64,000 nucleotides of DNA from PALSA-612 sp035652235 (GTDB taxonomy: Bacteria; Actinomycetota; Thermoleophilia; Gaiellales; Gaiellaceae), in assembly GCA_035652235.1 (NCBI GenBank), contig DASREE010000023.1, positions 7,368 to 71,367 of the forward strand. The letters are read 5' to 3'. The notes beneath the pieces were generated by a model. It saw only the letters and a program-made list of their open reading frames with translations. It was not told the origin of the DNA and ran no database searches. A program made the position numbers and the translations under genes. This document shows, in pieces, positions 8,092 through 17,031 of the stretch (positions are counted from its first letter, which is position 1; each line of letters begins with the position of its first letter).

Positions 8092-9810
8092 CTAGGCGAC
8101 CGCCACCGCGATCAGCCGGCGTGTCGAGACGCCGGCGAGGAGGTCGTCGCCCGGCTTTCGGGCACGCACGAACATCACCACCAGGTTCCCGCGCCGGAGC
8201 GCGAAGGTCGGCCGCACGCGGTAGGTGAGCGTGGCCCAGCCGTCCGGGCCGGTCGGCACCTCCGGCTCGCTGGAGAGCCGGTTGAACGGTACCGCCATCC
8301 CGAGCACGAGCGCCCCGCTCACCGACCTGCCGTGGTCGACCTCGGACACGTGCACGCGCAGAACGAGCGGCTGCGCGCGGGAGGTGATGGCGCCGGGCGA
8401 GAACTGGACGCGATCGACGACGAGCCGGTCGGGCAGCGACACCGCCGCGACGGAAACGACGTTGGTCGCGAACGGCTGCGCGGGCGCGGCGGTCACGACA
8501 GCGGTCGGGGCCGAGTCGGCGAAGCCGTCGCCGTAGCCGTTGTGCGCCTTCACCTGGACGATCAGGCGGTGCCCGACGTCGCCGGCGGTGACCGTGTACG
8601 CCGGCTGCGCGAGCGAGCCGGTGACCGGGACGCAGTTGCCGCCGAGGGCGTCGCAGCGCGCCCACTGGTAGAAGAACGTCATCGGCGTCGCACCCGACCA
8701 GCTTCCGGTCGTGGCGGTCAGGACCTGGCCCTGCTCGGGCGTGCCGGAGACCGTCGGCGCGCCCGTGTTCTGCGGCACCGGCGGCGGCGGCGTGGCCGCG
8801 GAGACGACCACCGCCGTGGCGCTCGAGCGTGCCGTGGCCGCGCCGAAGCGGTTGGCGGCGGTGACGGCGAGCCGCACCCGGTGACCGACGTCGGCCGCTG
8901 CCAGCGTGTACGCGTGACCGCTGCCGACGGCCAGGCAGGCGAGTCCGTCACGGTCGCAGCGAAGCCACCTGAGGCGGAAGGCCATCGGCCGTGCGCCCGC
9001 CCACGTCCCGGCATGACCGTGCAGCGTCCTTCCCTCGCGGGCCGTGCCGGTGATCGTGGGAGGCGTCACGTCGTCCGGCATCAGGCTCCCCTGCACCGGG
9101 CTCGTCGCCGGCGAGAGCGCGTAGCTCTTGCCGGCGGCGTTGCGGGCGACGACGACTACTCGCAGCGCGTGGCCCTGCGTCTCCGGGCCGAGCCGAAGGC
9201 CGGGCCCTGGCGTGTCCAGGTACCAGTCGCAGGGCCCGCCTGCCGCTGCGCACAGACGCCACTTGTAGCGGAACAGCATCGGCCTGTCGCCGGTCCAGGA
9301 CCCCCTGTCGGCGGTCACGGTCGACCCGACGGCGAGCGCTCCGGAGATCGACGGAGCGGTCGTGGCCACGGGCGCACCGGCGGGCGCCGTACGAACGGGC
9401 ACGGTCGGCGCCGAGCTTGCCGACGAGCTCCCGGCGGCGTTGCTGGCCGTGACGGACACCACCAGCGTGCGCCCCGCCGTCATCGGCGTGAAGATCCGGT
9501 CGGTCGCACCCGCGATCTGGGTGCACGAGCTGCCGGTCACGTCGCACTCGGACCACTGGAACGAGAAGCGCATCGGCTTCGAGCCCTGCCAGGAGCCCGG
9601 GCTCGCCTGCAGGATGCGGCCCTGCGTCGGCGTTCCCACGATCGTCGGCGGGCTGGTGTTGGTCGGCGTCGCGGCTGCGCTCGCTCGGGAGGTGAGTCCC
9701 GTGGCCAGCGCCAGCGGCACGAACACGAAGAAGACGAGGAGGCCGAGGCTCGCGACCAGCGGCCGGCTGAGACGGCCGCCGCGGCGCCGCGGCGAATGCA
9801 CTGCTCTCAT
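8092..9810 (-). CDS. Exported protein with four Ig-like repeats
   Basis: 572 aa with an ATG preceded by GAGGGGG. Residues 16-45 form a signal peptide ending in ASAAATP. Four tandem repeats of about 95 residues follow (about 50-140, 150-240, 248-335, 345-435). Each has the frame PP.I.GT...G..L....GSW.G..PM.F...W..C....G.C and ends in ..AGD.G..L.V.V.A.N..G, with two Cys per repeat that could form a disulfide. Such bacterial Ig-like repeats occur in surface and secreted proteins of soil Actinobacteria. The last 135 residues form a separate beta-rich domain (VDRVQFSPGAITSR ... LTYRVRPTFALRRGNLVVMF). No enzyme motif is seen; adhesion or surface-coat roles are inference. Confidence 0.85.
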   Translation of the reverse strand: MRAVHSPRRRGGRLSRPLVASLGLLVFFVFVPLALATGLTSRASAAATPTNTSPPTIVGTPTQGRILQASPGSWQGSKPMRFSFQWSECDVTGSSCTQIAGATDRIFTPMTAGRTLVVSVTASNAAGSSSASSAPTVPVRTAPAGAPVATTAPSISGALAVGSTVTADRGSWTGDRPMLFRYKWRLCAAAGGPCDWYLDTPGPGLRLGPETQGHALRVVVVARNAAGKSYALSPATSPVQGSLMPDDVTPPTITGTAREGRTLHGHAGTWAGARPMAFRLRWLRCDRDGLACLAVGSGHAYTLAAADVGHRVRLAVTAANRFGAATARSSATAVVVSAATPPPPVPQNTGAPTVSGTPEQGQVLTATTGSWSGATPMTFFYQWARCDALGGNCVPVTGSLAQPAYTVTAGDVGHRLIVQVKAHNGYGDGFADSAPTAVVTAAPAQPFATNVVSVAAVSLPDRLVVDRVQFSPGAITSRAQPLVLRVHVSEVDHGRSVSGALVLGMAVPFNRLSSEPEVPTGPDGWATLTYRVRPTFALRRGNLVVMFVRARKPGDDLLAGVSTRRLIAVAVA

Positions 9811-9987
9811 TGCTACCCCCTCGAGAGACAGATTGCTGGGCGATCGTTCCGACGTACACGTGGCGCTGCGGATGGGTCCGGCCGAGCCCTTCGACCCACG
9901 TCTTACTGCGGTTTTCCCGCTTCTTTACGGCGCCCACACGGGTCCGCCCGCACGGCGCGCTTGCGCCGTCCTTCGCCGGCAGCGAAC

Positions 9988-10917
9988 ATGTCCGGCCCTG
10001 CGATGGCGGTCGGACGACAGCTCGTTCTCGCCCTGGCCACCCTGGCGGCTGCCCTCCCCACCGCAGCGGTGACATCCGCGTCCGCGCAGCCCGGCGCAGC
10101 GACGCTCCCGCCGAACGCCGCCGCGCCGTGGTCGGATCCGACGCACCACGGTCCGCTCGAGCAGCTGGCGGGCGCGGTCGCGAGCACGCTCGCCGGCCGG
10201 CAGGTCGCCGTCCGCTGCGAGAGCCCGGACGCCTGGCAGGCGCTCGTCTCTGCCTCCGGCGACACGGAGCTCGGCTTCGTACCCCTCCAGCTCGACGCTG
10301 CAGGCACGATCGCGGACGACGCCTCGCTCGTCGAGCTGTCGCCGCAGGTCTGCCTGCAGCTGCAGCAGTTCGCGGCGGCGGCGCCCAAGCCGACCACGTG
10401 CTCGCAGCGCACGGTGAGGACGGCGGTCGTCCAGCGGACGCGCCGCGTCACCGTCCGCCGCCGCGTGATCGAGCGCGGCCGCAGCCGCCTCGTCACGAGC
10501 ACGATCTCCAGGCGCGTGCGGACGGCCGTGCGACGGGTCACGGCCGGTCCGCCCGGCCCCTGCTTCCGCGACGGGCGGCCGCTTGCGGGCGGCAATGCCT
10601 TCTGGTCGGCGTACGCGAGCACGGCCACGGCGCTGCTCGTGCTCGCTCACGAGAGCGTGCACCTGGTCCAGGACCGGGCAGGTCGCCCGCTGCCGCCGCC
10701 CGAGCAGGCCGAGTCGGAAGCGCAGTGCGTCGGGATGCAGTGGTTGTACGCAGTCGCCGAGCAGCTCGGCGACTCGCCGGACGACGCCGAGGCGATCGCG
10801 CAGTACGCCTACGACGACCTGTACCCGAGCTTCCGGGGAACGCCGTACTGGTCGCCTGCTTGCGCGCCCGGCGGCGCGCTCGATCGCCGGACGCCCGGCA
10901 CCCGCTCCTGGCCCTAG
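9988..10917 (+). CDS. Exported HExxH (zincin-like) protein with an arginine-rich insert
   Basis: 309 aa from ATG 9988; a signal peptide spans about residues 7-32. The key motif is HESVHLVQD near residue 221 (HExxH), followed about 20 residues later by ESEAQCVG, whose Glu could be the third zinc ligand of a gluzincin. I could not match it to a named peptidase family. An unusual segment between about residues 135 and 190 is very rich in Arg and Val (RTRRVTVRRRVIERGRSR). Several Cys residues (CESP, CLQL, CSQR, CFRDG, CVGM, CAPG) suggest disulfides. It lies alone on the plus strand, between ispG and rseP. Its TAG stop overlaps the stop of rseP in CTAG. Peptidase activity is inferred from the motif only. 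Confidence 0.75.
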   Translation: MSGPAMAVGRQLVLALATLAAALPTAAVTSASAQPGAATLPPNAAAPWSDPTHHGPLEQLAGAVASTLAGRQVAVRCESPDAWQALVSASGDTELGFVPLQLDAAGTIADDASLVELSPQVCLQLQQFAAAAPKPTTCSQRTVRTAVVQRTRRVTVRRRVIERGRSRLVTSTISRRVRTAVRRVTAGPPGPCFRDGRPLAGGNAFWSAYASTATALLVLAHESVHLVQDRAGRPLPPPEQAESEAQCVGMQWLYAVAEQLGDSPDDAEAIAQYAYDDLYPSFRGTPYWSPACAPGGALDRRTPGTRSWP

Positions 10918-12143
10918 CCGCCGAGACGGCCGACGTCGTTCGAGAGGCCGACGAAGAACAGCAGCAGCACCACGGCGATGCCGACGGCGGACACCCGCTC
11001 GTAGATCTCCCGCGCGATCGCACGCCCGCGGATCCCCTCGAGCAGCGAGAAGGCGATGTGGCCACCGTCGAGCGGAAGCAGCGGCAGCAGGTTGAGCAGG
11101 GCGAGCGACAGGCTGATGAAGCCGAGCACGCCCAGGTAGGAGGCCCAGCCGACCTGCGCCGCGTCCTTCGAGGCGCGGAAGATGGAGACGGTGCCGCCGA
11201 TCTGCTGGCGCTCCTTCTTGTGGAAGATGCCGGCCAGCGTGACCGCCGTCTCCCGTGCCACGACGCCGGTCGTGCGCAGCGCTTTCCAGGCCGCCGCGCC
11301 GAGCCCGAGCGGCTCCGCGTGCAGCTGGAACCCGAGCCGGTAGACGCCCGGCTCGACCTCGATCGGGCGTACCGGCTCGAGGATCACCACCTCCCGGCCG
11401 CGCAGCACCGCCAGCGTCAGCGGCCGCCCCTTCGACGAGGAGATGCGCTCGGTGATCTGCGAGGCGGTGACCGCCTCCCCGTTGATCGCGAGCACGCGGT
11501 CTCCCGGCCGCAGCCCGGCCTGCGCGGCGGGCGCCAGACGCAGCCCGCGCGCGAGATCGTGCCCCGGCACGATCCGCTGCACGGTCGTCGTCGCCCTGCC
11601 GCCGGCGACCATGAACACGATCGCGAACAGCAGGATCGCGAAGGCGAGGTTGGTCGCGGGCCCGGCGAGGATGGCGGCCACGCGCTTCCACGTGCGCTGA
11701 CGCCAGTACGCCTGGGCCGAGAGCCCGTCGAGGATCTCCTGGATGCCCTTGTCGACGCCGGGTGGAACGCCCTGCTCGCCGCACGAGCGGTCGATCTCCG
11801 CGAGCGCGGCGCGGGCGGCGTCGGCGTCGCCGGCGGAGAGCGCCCGCTTGAGACGCTCGGTCGGACCGACGAGCTCCGGGCTCTCCCGCAGCGCGCGGCC
11901 GAAGTGGATGTCGACGTCCTGCGGCGCAGGACGGTGCATCCCGGGGATCTTCACGTAGCCGCCGAGCGGGAAGGCGCGCACGGCGTAGTCGATGCCTCCA
12001 CGACGCACCTTCGCGAGCGGCGGACCAAAGCCGATGTTGAAGCTCCGCGGGCGCATGCCGACGGCGAGCGCCGTCAAGAAGTGCCCGGCCTCGTGGATCA
12101 GGATCAGGAACGCGAGCCCGAGGATGGCGACGAGGACGCTCAT
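10914..12143 (-). CDS. rseP: Intramembrane zinc protease RseP/RasP (site-2 protease)
   Basis: 409 aa from ATG 12143, which overlaps the dxr stop as ATGA. The first transmembrane helix holds HEAGH (residues 16-20), the zinc site of M50B site-2 proteases. One PDZ domain follows (LRPGDRVLAINGEAVTASQITERI, about residues 205-270). The C-terminal part has the LLNLLPLLPLDGGHIAF motif with the third metal ligand. An insert between the first helix and PDZ (about residues 70-125, PAPQDVDIHFGRAL ... DRSCGEQGVPPG) is charged. The enzyme cleaves membrane-anchored anti-sigma factors or signal-peptide remnants. The dxr-rseP pairing is the usual bacterial order. Confidence 0.96.
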   Translation of the reverse strand: MSVLVAILGLAFLILIHEAGHFLTALAVGMRPRSFNIGFGPPLAKVRRGGIDYAVRAFPLGGYVKIPGMHRPAPQDVDIHFGRALRESPELVGPTERLKRALSAGDADAARAALAEIDRSCGEQGVPPGVDKGIQEILDGLSAQAYWRQRTWKRVAAILAGPATNLAFAILLFAIVFMVAGGRATTTVQRIVPGHDLARGLRLAPAAQAGLRPGDRVLAINGEAVTASQITERISSSKGRPLTLAVLRGREVVILEPVRPIEVEPGVYRLGFQLHAEPLGLGAAAWKALRTTGVVARETAVTLAGIFHKKERQQIGGTVSIFRASKDAAQVGWASYLGVLGFISLSLALLNLLPLLPLDGGHIAFSLLEGIRGRAIAREIYERVSAVGIAVVLLLFFVGLSNDVGRLGG

Positions 12144-13207
12144 GCCGGGGCGAGCACGCTCTCTGCGACGGCACGGGCCTCCGCATCGGCCGCGACGAGG
12201 TCGTCCAGGTCGCGCGCCGGCGCCCCGTCGACCGTGTCGAGCGTCCGCTCGACCGTCTCGGCGATGTCGAGGAACGAGATGCGTCCGGCGAGGAAGGCGG
12301 CCACCGCCACCTCGTTCGCGGCGTTGAAGGCACAGGGGAGCGTGCCGCCGCCGACTCCCGCCTCGCGCGCGAGCCTGAGCATGGGGAAGGTCTCGGCATC
12401 GGGCGCCTCGAACTCGAGCGTGAGACCGGAAGCGAGGTCGAGCGTGGGCACCGGTGTCGCCGCTCGCTCGGGATAGGTGAGCGCGAACGAGATCGGCACG
12501 CGCATGTCCGGATACCCCAGGTGCGCGAGGGCGGCGCCGTCGCGGAAGCGCACGAGGGAGTGAACGACCGAGCTCGGATGCACGACGATCTCGATCCGCT
12601 CGTACGGGAGCGCGAACAGGAAGTGCGCCTCGATCAGCTCGAGTCCCTTGTTCGCGAGGGTCGCCGAGTCGACCGTGATCTTCGGCCCCATGCTCCAGGT
12701 GGGGTGCGCGAGCGCCTCCTCGACGGTGACCGAGGCGAGCTCGTCCCTCGTCCTGCCGCGAAACGGCCCGCCCGACGCGGTGAGCACGATCGAGTCGACC
12801 TGCTCGCCGGTACGGCCTTCGAGGCACTGGAAGATGGCCGAGTGCTCGCTGTCGACCGGCAGCAACCGCCCTCCGCCCCGCTTCCAGGCTGCCAGCGCGA
12901 GCTCGCCGGCCGCGACCAGGCTCTCCTTGTTCGCGAGCGCGAGGTCGGCGCCGTGCTCGAGCGTCCACAGGGTGGCGGGCAGGCCGGCGAAGCCGACGAC
13001 GGCGTTCAGCACCACGTCCGGCTCGGCCGCCTCCAGCAGCGAGACGAGGTCGCCGCCGACCTGCGTCAGCGGCGCCAGCCCGTCGATCGGCTGCCTGCCG
13101 GACGCGGCGGCGACGAGCTCGAGGCCGGGATGCGCGTCGACGATCTCGAGGGCCTGGCGCCCGATCGAGCCCGTGGCCCCGAGCAGGGCGACCCGCTTGA
13201 CCGTCAC
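12140..13207 (-). CDS. dxr: 1-deoxy-D-xylulose 5-phosphate reductoisomerase
   Basis: 355 aa, GTG start. It makes MEP from DXP with NADPH, the committed step of the non-mevalonate isoprenoid route. The N-terminus holds the nucleotide-binding LLGATGSIGRQ. NKESLVAAGEL and DSEHSAIFQCLEG are the conserved active-site signatures, with the metal-binding Asp/Glu in the latter. TASGGPFRG and HPTWSMGPKITVDSATLANKG follow as expected. It overlaps rseP by four bases. cdsA lies 76 bases upstream. Confidence 0.98.
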   Translation of the reverse strand: MTVKRVALLGATGSIGRQALEIVDAHPGLELVAAASGRQPIDGLAPLTQVGGDLVSLLEAAEPDVVLNAVVGFAGLPATLWTLEHGADLALANKESLVAAGELALAAWKRGGGRLLPVDSEHSAIFQCLEGRTGEQVDSIVLTASGGPFRGRTRDELASVTVEEALAHPTWSMGPKITVDSATLANKGLELIEAHFLFALPYERIEIVVHPSSVVHSLVRFRDGAALAHLGYPDMRVPISFALTYPERAATPVPTLDLASGLTLEFEAPDAETFPMLRLAREAGVGGGTLPCAFNAANEVAVAAFLAGRISFLDIAETVERTLDTVDGAPARDLDDLVAADAEARAVAESVLAPA

Positions 13208-13283
13208 GGATCCAGTGTAGAGGCCCCCGCGATCGCCACCGGCCGCCGGGCGCGGCTCGGAGCGTCCGTCTCGGCGGTCGGCG

Positions 13284-14084
13284 TCAGCTCGTGTACGCGA
13301 GGACGAGGAAGTACGAGGCAGCCGAGGCGAACAGGATCGAGTCGATCCGGTCGAGCATGCCGCCGTGCGCGCCGAGCAGGCGGCCGGTGTCCTTTGTACC
13401 CATGTCCCGCTTGAGCATGGAGACGAACAGATCGCCGGCCGGGGCGGCGAGCGCGACGACGAGCCCGAGGACGAGGCTCTGCCCGATCGAGAGGAAGGTG
13501 TCGCGGTCCTTGTAGAGCGTCACGAACGCCACGAACACGCACGCGACCGTTCCGGCCAGGAAGCCCTCGAGCGTCTTCCCCGGCGAGAGCGCCGGCGCCA
13601 GCTTGTGCCGCCCGAACGCCCGGCCGCCGAGGTAGGCGAACGTGTCGTCGCTGAAGACGGCGAGCAGCACCGCGAACGCGGCGAGGCGGCCGTGGCCCGG
13701 CAGGTCGCGGAGCAGCAGCACGAGACCGAGCCCGAAGCCGATCCAGGCGGGGCCGAGCAGCGTGACGGCGACGCTGACGGTGGCCGAGCCGCGCGTCCCG
13801 GCCGCGCCCTTGAGCAGGAACGCGAGCCCGAGCGAGCCGAGCAACGCCCCGACAGCCCACTCGATCGTGCTCATCTCGAGCGCGACCAGCACGCCGACGA
13901 GGCCGGCGTGGCCGGCGATGGCGATCGGCCGCAGCGACCGGGTCATCACGTACAGCTCGTGCACGGCGACGAGCCCGCCGGCGACGGCGAGCGCGGCCAG
14001 CCACCAGCCGCCGAGCCAGAGCAGGCCGAGCACGACCGGGAGGCCGGCGGCGCCGACGAGGAGCCGGGAGAGGAAGCTGCTCAA
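13284..14084 (-). CDS. cdsA: Phosphatidate cytidylyltransferase (CDP-diacylglycerol synthase)
   Basis: 266 aa, TTG start; an integral membrane protein with about seven hydrophobic helices. The family signature lies near the C-terminus: SMLKRDMGTKDTGRLLGAHG followed by GMLDRID, with the metal and substrate Asp/Lys residues in place. It makes CDP-diacylglycerol from phosphatidic acid and CTP. The position between uppS and dxr is the standard arrangement. The TTG start gives a short N-terminus before the first helix (LLVGAAGLPVVLGLLWL), so no part of the family fold is missing. Confidence 0.97.
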   Translation of the reverse strand: MSSFLSRLLVGAAGLPVVLGLLWLGGWWLAALAVAGGLVAVHELYVMTRSLRPIAIAGHAGLVGVLVALEMSTIEWAVGALLGSLGLAFLLKGAAGTRGSATVSVAVTLLGPAWIGFGLGLVLLLRDLPGHGRLAAFAVLLAVFSDDTFAYLGGRAFGRHKLAPALSPGKTLEGFLAGTVACVFVAFVTLYKDRDTFLSIGQSLVLGLVVALAAPAGDLFVSMLKRDMGTKDTGRLLGAHGGMLDRIDSILFASAASYFLVLAYTS

Positions 14085-14150
14085 CGCCGCCGCACCTGCA
14101 TCGCAGCAGGAGTATCCCCCGGTCGCGGATCGCCGGCGACCGGACGCGCG

Positions 14151-14900
14151 TCAGCGGCCGCCGAAGCGGCGGCGCCGGCTCGCGTAGGCGGCGAGCGCGT
14201 GCTCGAGGTCGCGCGGCCCGAAGTCGGGCCACAGGCGGTCGACGAAAACGAGCTCGGAGTAGGCGAGCTGCCAGAGCATGAAGTTCGAGATGCGCAGCTC
14301 GCCGGAGGTGCGGATGAGGAGGTCGGGATCCGGCAGCTCGGGTGCGTACAGGTTCGCGGCGAACGTGTTCTCGTCGATCTCGCGCGGATCGATCCCCGAT
14401 TCCGCCAGCCGCCGTGCGGCCTCGACGATCTCGGCCCGGCCGCCGTAGTCGAAGGCGATCCACAGGTTGAGGCGGTCGTTCTCCGCGGTCTGCCGCTCGA
14501 GCCCCGCCATCTTGCGGCGGAGCCCGTCGGGAGCCCGGTCGCGCCGGCCGAGGAAGCGCACGCGCACGCCCTGGCGGACGAGGTCGGCGAGCTCCCGGTC
14601 GATCGTCTCGGCGAAGATGTCCATCAGCGCGTCGATCTCGTCCCGCGGCCTCGACCAGTTCTCGGTCGAGAAGGCGTACACGGTGAGCGTGTCCACGCGG
14701 TGCTCGATCGCCGCCTCGACGACCGGCCGCAGCGCGCGCGAGCCGGCCCGGTGGCCGGCGGCGACGGGGAGGCCGCGCCGCTTCGCCCAGCGGCCGTTGC
14801 CGTCCATGATGATCGCGACCGACCGCGCCACGTCCGGGAGATCGCGCTCCGGGAGCGGCTTCACGCCGCGGAGCGAGCGGATGCGGGTGAGGATGCGCAT
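14151..14900 (-). CDS. uppS: Polyprenyl diphosphate synthase (undecaprenyl-PP type)
   Basis: 249 aa from ATG 14900. Cis-prenyltransferase signatures are complete: IIMDGNGRWAKRRGLP with the catalytic Asp, GHRAGSRAL, YAFSTENWSRP, and near the C-terminus DLLIRTSGELRISNFMLWQ followed by YSELVF and WPDF. It builds the long-chain polyprenyl carrier lipid for peptidoglycan and other envelope polymers. It sits 16 bases after frr and 66 bases before cdsA. Actinobacteria often make decaprenyl rather than undecaprenyl carriers, and chain length cannot be read from the sequence. Confidence 0.96.
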   Translation of the reverse strand: MRILTRIRSLRGVKPLPERDLPDVARSVAIIMDGNGRWAKRRGLPVAAGHRAGSRALRPVVEAAIEHRVDTLTVYAFSTENWSRPRDEIDALMDIFAETIDRELADLVRQGVRVRFLGRRDRAPDGLRRKMAGLERQTAENDRLNLWIAFDYGGRAEIVEAARRLAESGIDPREIDENTFAANLYAPELPDPDLLIRTSGELRISNFMLWQLAYSELVFVDRLWPDFGPRDLEHALAAYASRRRRFGGR

Positions 14901-14916
14901 GGGGCTGGGCGTCGGC

Positions 14917-15480
14917 TCAGACCTCCAGGATCTCCGCTTCCTTCCGCTTCAGCAGCTCGTCGATCTTCTGGACGTGCTCGTCCGTCAGCTTCTGCACACG
15001 CTCCTCGGCGCGGTGCTCCTCGTCCGCTCCCACCTCGCCCGAGTCGACCAGCTCCTTCAGGTGGTGCATGACGTCGCGCCGGACGTTCCGCACCGCCACG
15101 CGGCACTCCTCCGCCAGGCCGCGCACCACCTTGACGAGCTCCCTCCTGCGCTCCTCGGTCAGCTGCGGGATGGGCAGGCGGATGACCTTCCCGTCGTTCG
15201 ACGGCTGCAGCCCGAGATCGGACTCCATGATCGCCTTCTCGATCGCCTTGATCGAGGCCGGATCGAAGGGCTGGATGGTCAGCATCCGCGGCTCGGGCAC
15301 GTTGATGGTCGCGAGCTGCTTGAGCGGCGTCGACTGCCCGTAGTAGTCGACGGAGATACGGTCGAGGAGCGCGGCCGACGCACGGCCCGTTCGAACGCTG
15401 TTGAACTCCTGCTGCGCCGCCTCCACCGAGCGGTCCATGCGGCGGGTCGCGTCCTGCAGGAACTCCTCAATCGTGGCCAT
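14917..15480 (-). CDS. frr: Ribosome recycling factor
   Basis: 187 aa. The start is ATG 15480 (MATIEEFLQDATRRMDRSVEA); the frame continues upstream but the extra residues overlap pyrH and are not part of the family. Conserved RRF phrases: EFNSVRTGRASAALLDRI, YYGQSTPLKQLATINVPEPR, and KVIRLPIPQLTEERRRELVKVV. The C-terminal helix ends in KIDELLKRKEAEILEV. It releases the ribosome from mRNA together with EF-G after termination. It overlaps the end of pyrH by 14 bases, as is common for this pair. Confidence 0.98.
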   Translation of the reverse strand: MATIEEFLQDATRRMDRSVEAAQQEFNSVRTGRASAALLDRISVDYYGQSTPLKQLATINVPEPRMLTIQPFDPASIKAIEKAIMESDLGLQPSNDGKVIRLPIPQLTEERRRELVKVVRGLAEECRVAVRNVRRDVMHHLKELVDSGEVGADEEHRAEERVQKLTDEHVQKIDELLKRKEAEILEV

Positions 15481-16231
15481 CAACTGCCTCCGGGGTCGAG
15501 ATGATCGTGCCGATCCGCTCGCCGGCGAGGACACGCTGGATGTTGCCCGCGGCGAGCCCGAACACGTAGATCGGCAGCCGGTTGTCCATGCACAGGGAGA
15601 GCGCGGTCGTGTCCATCACCTTCAGGCCGCGCTCGATCGCCTCCAGGTGGGTCAGTGCCGGCAAGAGCTCGGCGGAGGCATCGCTGCGCGGGTCGCCGTC
15701 GTAGACGCCCTCGACGCCGTTCTTCGCCATCAGGATCGCCTCCGCGCCGACCTCGAGCGCGCGCAGCGCCGCGGCCGTGTCGGTGGTGAAGAACGGGTTG
15801 CCCGTTCCGGCGGCGAAGATGACGACGCGACCCTTCTCGAGGTGGCGCATCGCCCGGCGGCGGATGTACGGCTCGGCGACCTCGGCGACGGTGATCGCCG
15901 ACAGCACGCGCGTCTGCGCCCCACGCCTCTCGAGCGCGTCCTGCACCGTCAGCGCGTTCAGCACGCTCGCGAGCATGCCCGCGTAGTCGGCGGTCGAGCG
16001 GTCCATCCCGGCCGCGGCTCGCTCCATGCCGCGGATGATGTTGCCGCCGCCGACGACCAGCGCGAGCTCGAAGCCGGCCCGGTGCGCCTCCGCGATCTCG
16101 TCCGCGAGCGCCTCGACGCGCTCCTGGTCGATGCCGAACTCCTGCTCGCCGGACATCGCCTCGCCGGAGATCTTGAGCAGGACGCGCGTGAACGGCGCGC
16201 ACCGGACCGCTCGCGGGGTGACCTGGGCCAC
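15467..16231 (-). CDS. pyrH: UMP kinase (uridylate kinase)
   Basis: 254 aa with a GTG start at 16231, five bases after tsf. A longer reading that extends back into tsf is not family-like. The amino-acid-kinase fold is clear: RVLLKISGEAM near the start, ALVVGGGNIIRG, MDRSTADYAGMLASVLNAL, VIFAAGTGNPFFTTDTAAALRA and AKNGVEGVYDGDPR. It phosphorylates UMP to UDP. Bacterial PyrH is normally allosterically regulated by UTP and GTP. CTP synthase (pyrG), a later step in the same pathway, is also in this window. Confidence 0.97.
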   Translation of the reverse strand: MAQVTPRAVRCAPFTRVLLKISGEAMSGEQEFGIDQERVEALADEIAEAHRAGFELALVVGGGNIIRGMERAAAGMDRSTADYAGMLASVLNALTVQDALERRGAQTRVLSAITVAEVAEPYIRRRAMRHLEKGRVVIFAAGTGNPFFTTDTAAALRALEVGAEAILMAKNGVEGVYDGDPRSDASAELLPALTHLEAIERGLKVMDTTALSLCMDNRLPIYVFGLAAGNIQRVLAGERIGTIISTPEAVDGHD

Positions 16232-16236
16232 GGGGC

Positions 16237-17031
16237 TTACTCTGCCACGGCGAGCCGGCGGAACTGCACGATCTCCAGCCCGGCCTCGCGGAGCACGTCG
16301 CCGACACGCCTGCTCGTGTCGTGGATCCACTCCTGCTCTTCGAGCACCTGCGCCTGGAACCACTTCTGGATGCGTCCCTCGACGATCTTGTCGCGGACGT
16401 GCTCGGGCTTGCCCTGGACGTCGGGCTGCCTGGCGAGGATCTCGCGCTCGGCGTTCACCTCCGCCTCCGGCACCTCCGAGCGGCGCGTGTAGGCGGGCGC
16501 GCTCCAGGCGATGTGCATCGCGAGCTCCTTGGCCACGTCGGGCGTCCCGCGCGCGTGGACGAGCACGCCGAGCTTGTTCGCCGGCGGATGCACGTAGGCG
16601 GTGAGGATGTCGCCCTCCTCGGCCTCGAAGCGCGCGACGCCGCGTACGACGATGTTCTCGCCGAGCTTTCCGATCAGCTGCAGCCGCTCCTCCTCGAGCT
16701 CCTGCTCGGCGCCGGGGCCGCCGCGCTCGACGGCGTCGAGCACGCGCTGCGCGAAGACCATGAACTCCGCGTTGTTGGCGACCGGTTCCGTCTCGCAGCC
16801 GACGGCGACCATGGCGGCGACGGTCTCCTCGGAGATGTCGTAGACGACCTTGCCCTCCGTCGTCTCCCGTCCGGCCCGCTTCGCCGCCTGCGCGAGCCCC
16901 CGCTCGCGGATCACCTTCACGGCCGCCTCGACGTCGCCGCCCGTCTCGACGAGCGCGCGCTTGCAGTCCATCATCCCGGCCCCGGTCATCTCGCGGAGCT
17001 CCTTGACGGCGCTGGCGGGAACGCTCGTCAT
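16237..17031 (-). CDS. tsf: Elongation factor Ts
   Basis: 264 aa; ATG start overlaps the rpsB stop as ATGA. The N-terminal UBA-like domain (VKELREMTGAGMMDCKRAL) and the core motif (VGCETEPVANNAEF) are present, followed by a subdomain with NIVVRGVARFE and LVHARG. It is the nucleotide exchange factor for EF-Tu. The protein is about the usual length for actinobacterial EF-Ts. It sits in the conserved rpsB-tsf-pyrH-frr operon. Confidence 0.98.
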   Translation of the reverse strand: MTSVPASAVKELREMTGAGMMDCKRALVETGGDVEAAVKVIRERGLAQAAKRAGRETTEGKVVYDISEETVAAMVAVGCETEPVANNAEFMVFAQRVLDAVERGGPGAEQELEEERLQLIGKLGENIVVRGVARFEAEEGDILTAYVHPPANKLGVLVHARGTPDVAKELAMHIAWSAPAYTRRSEVPEAEVNAEREILARQPDVQGKPEHVRDKIVEGRIQKWFQAQVLEEQEWIHDTSRRVGDVLREAGLEIVQFRRLAVAE

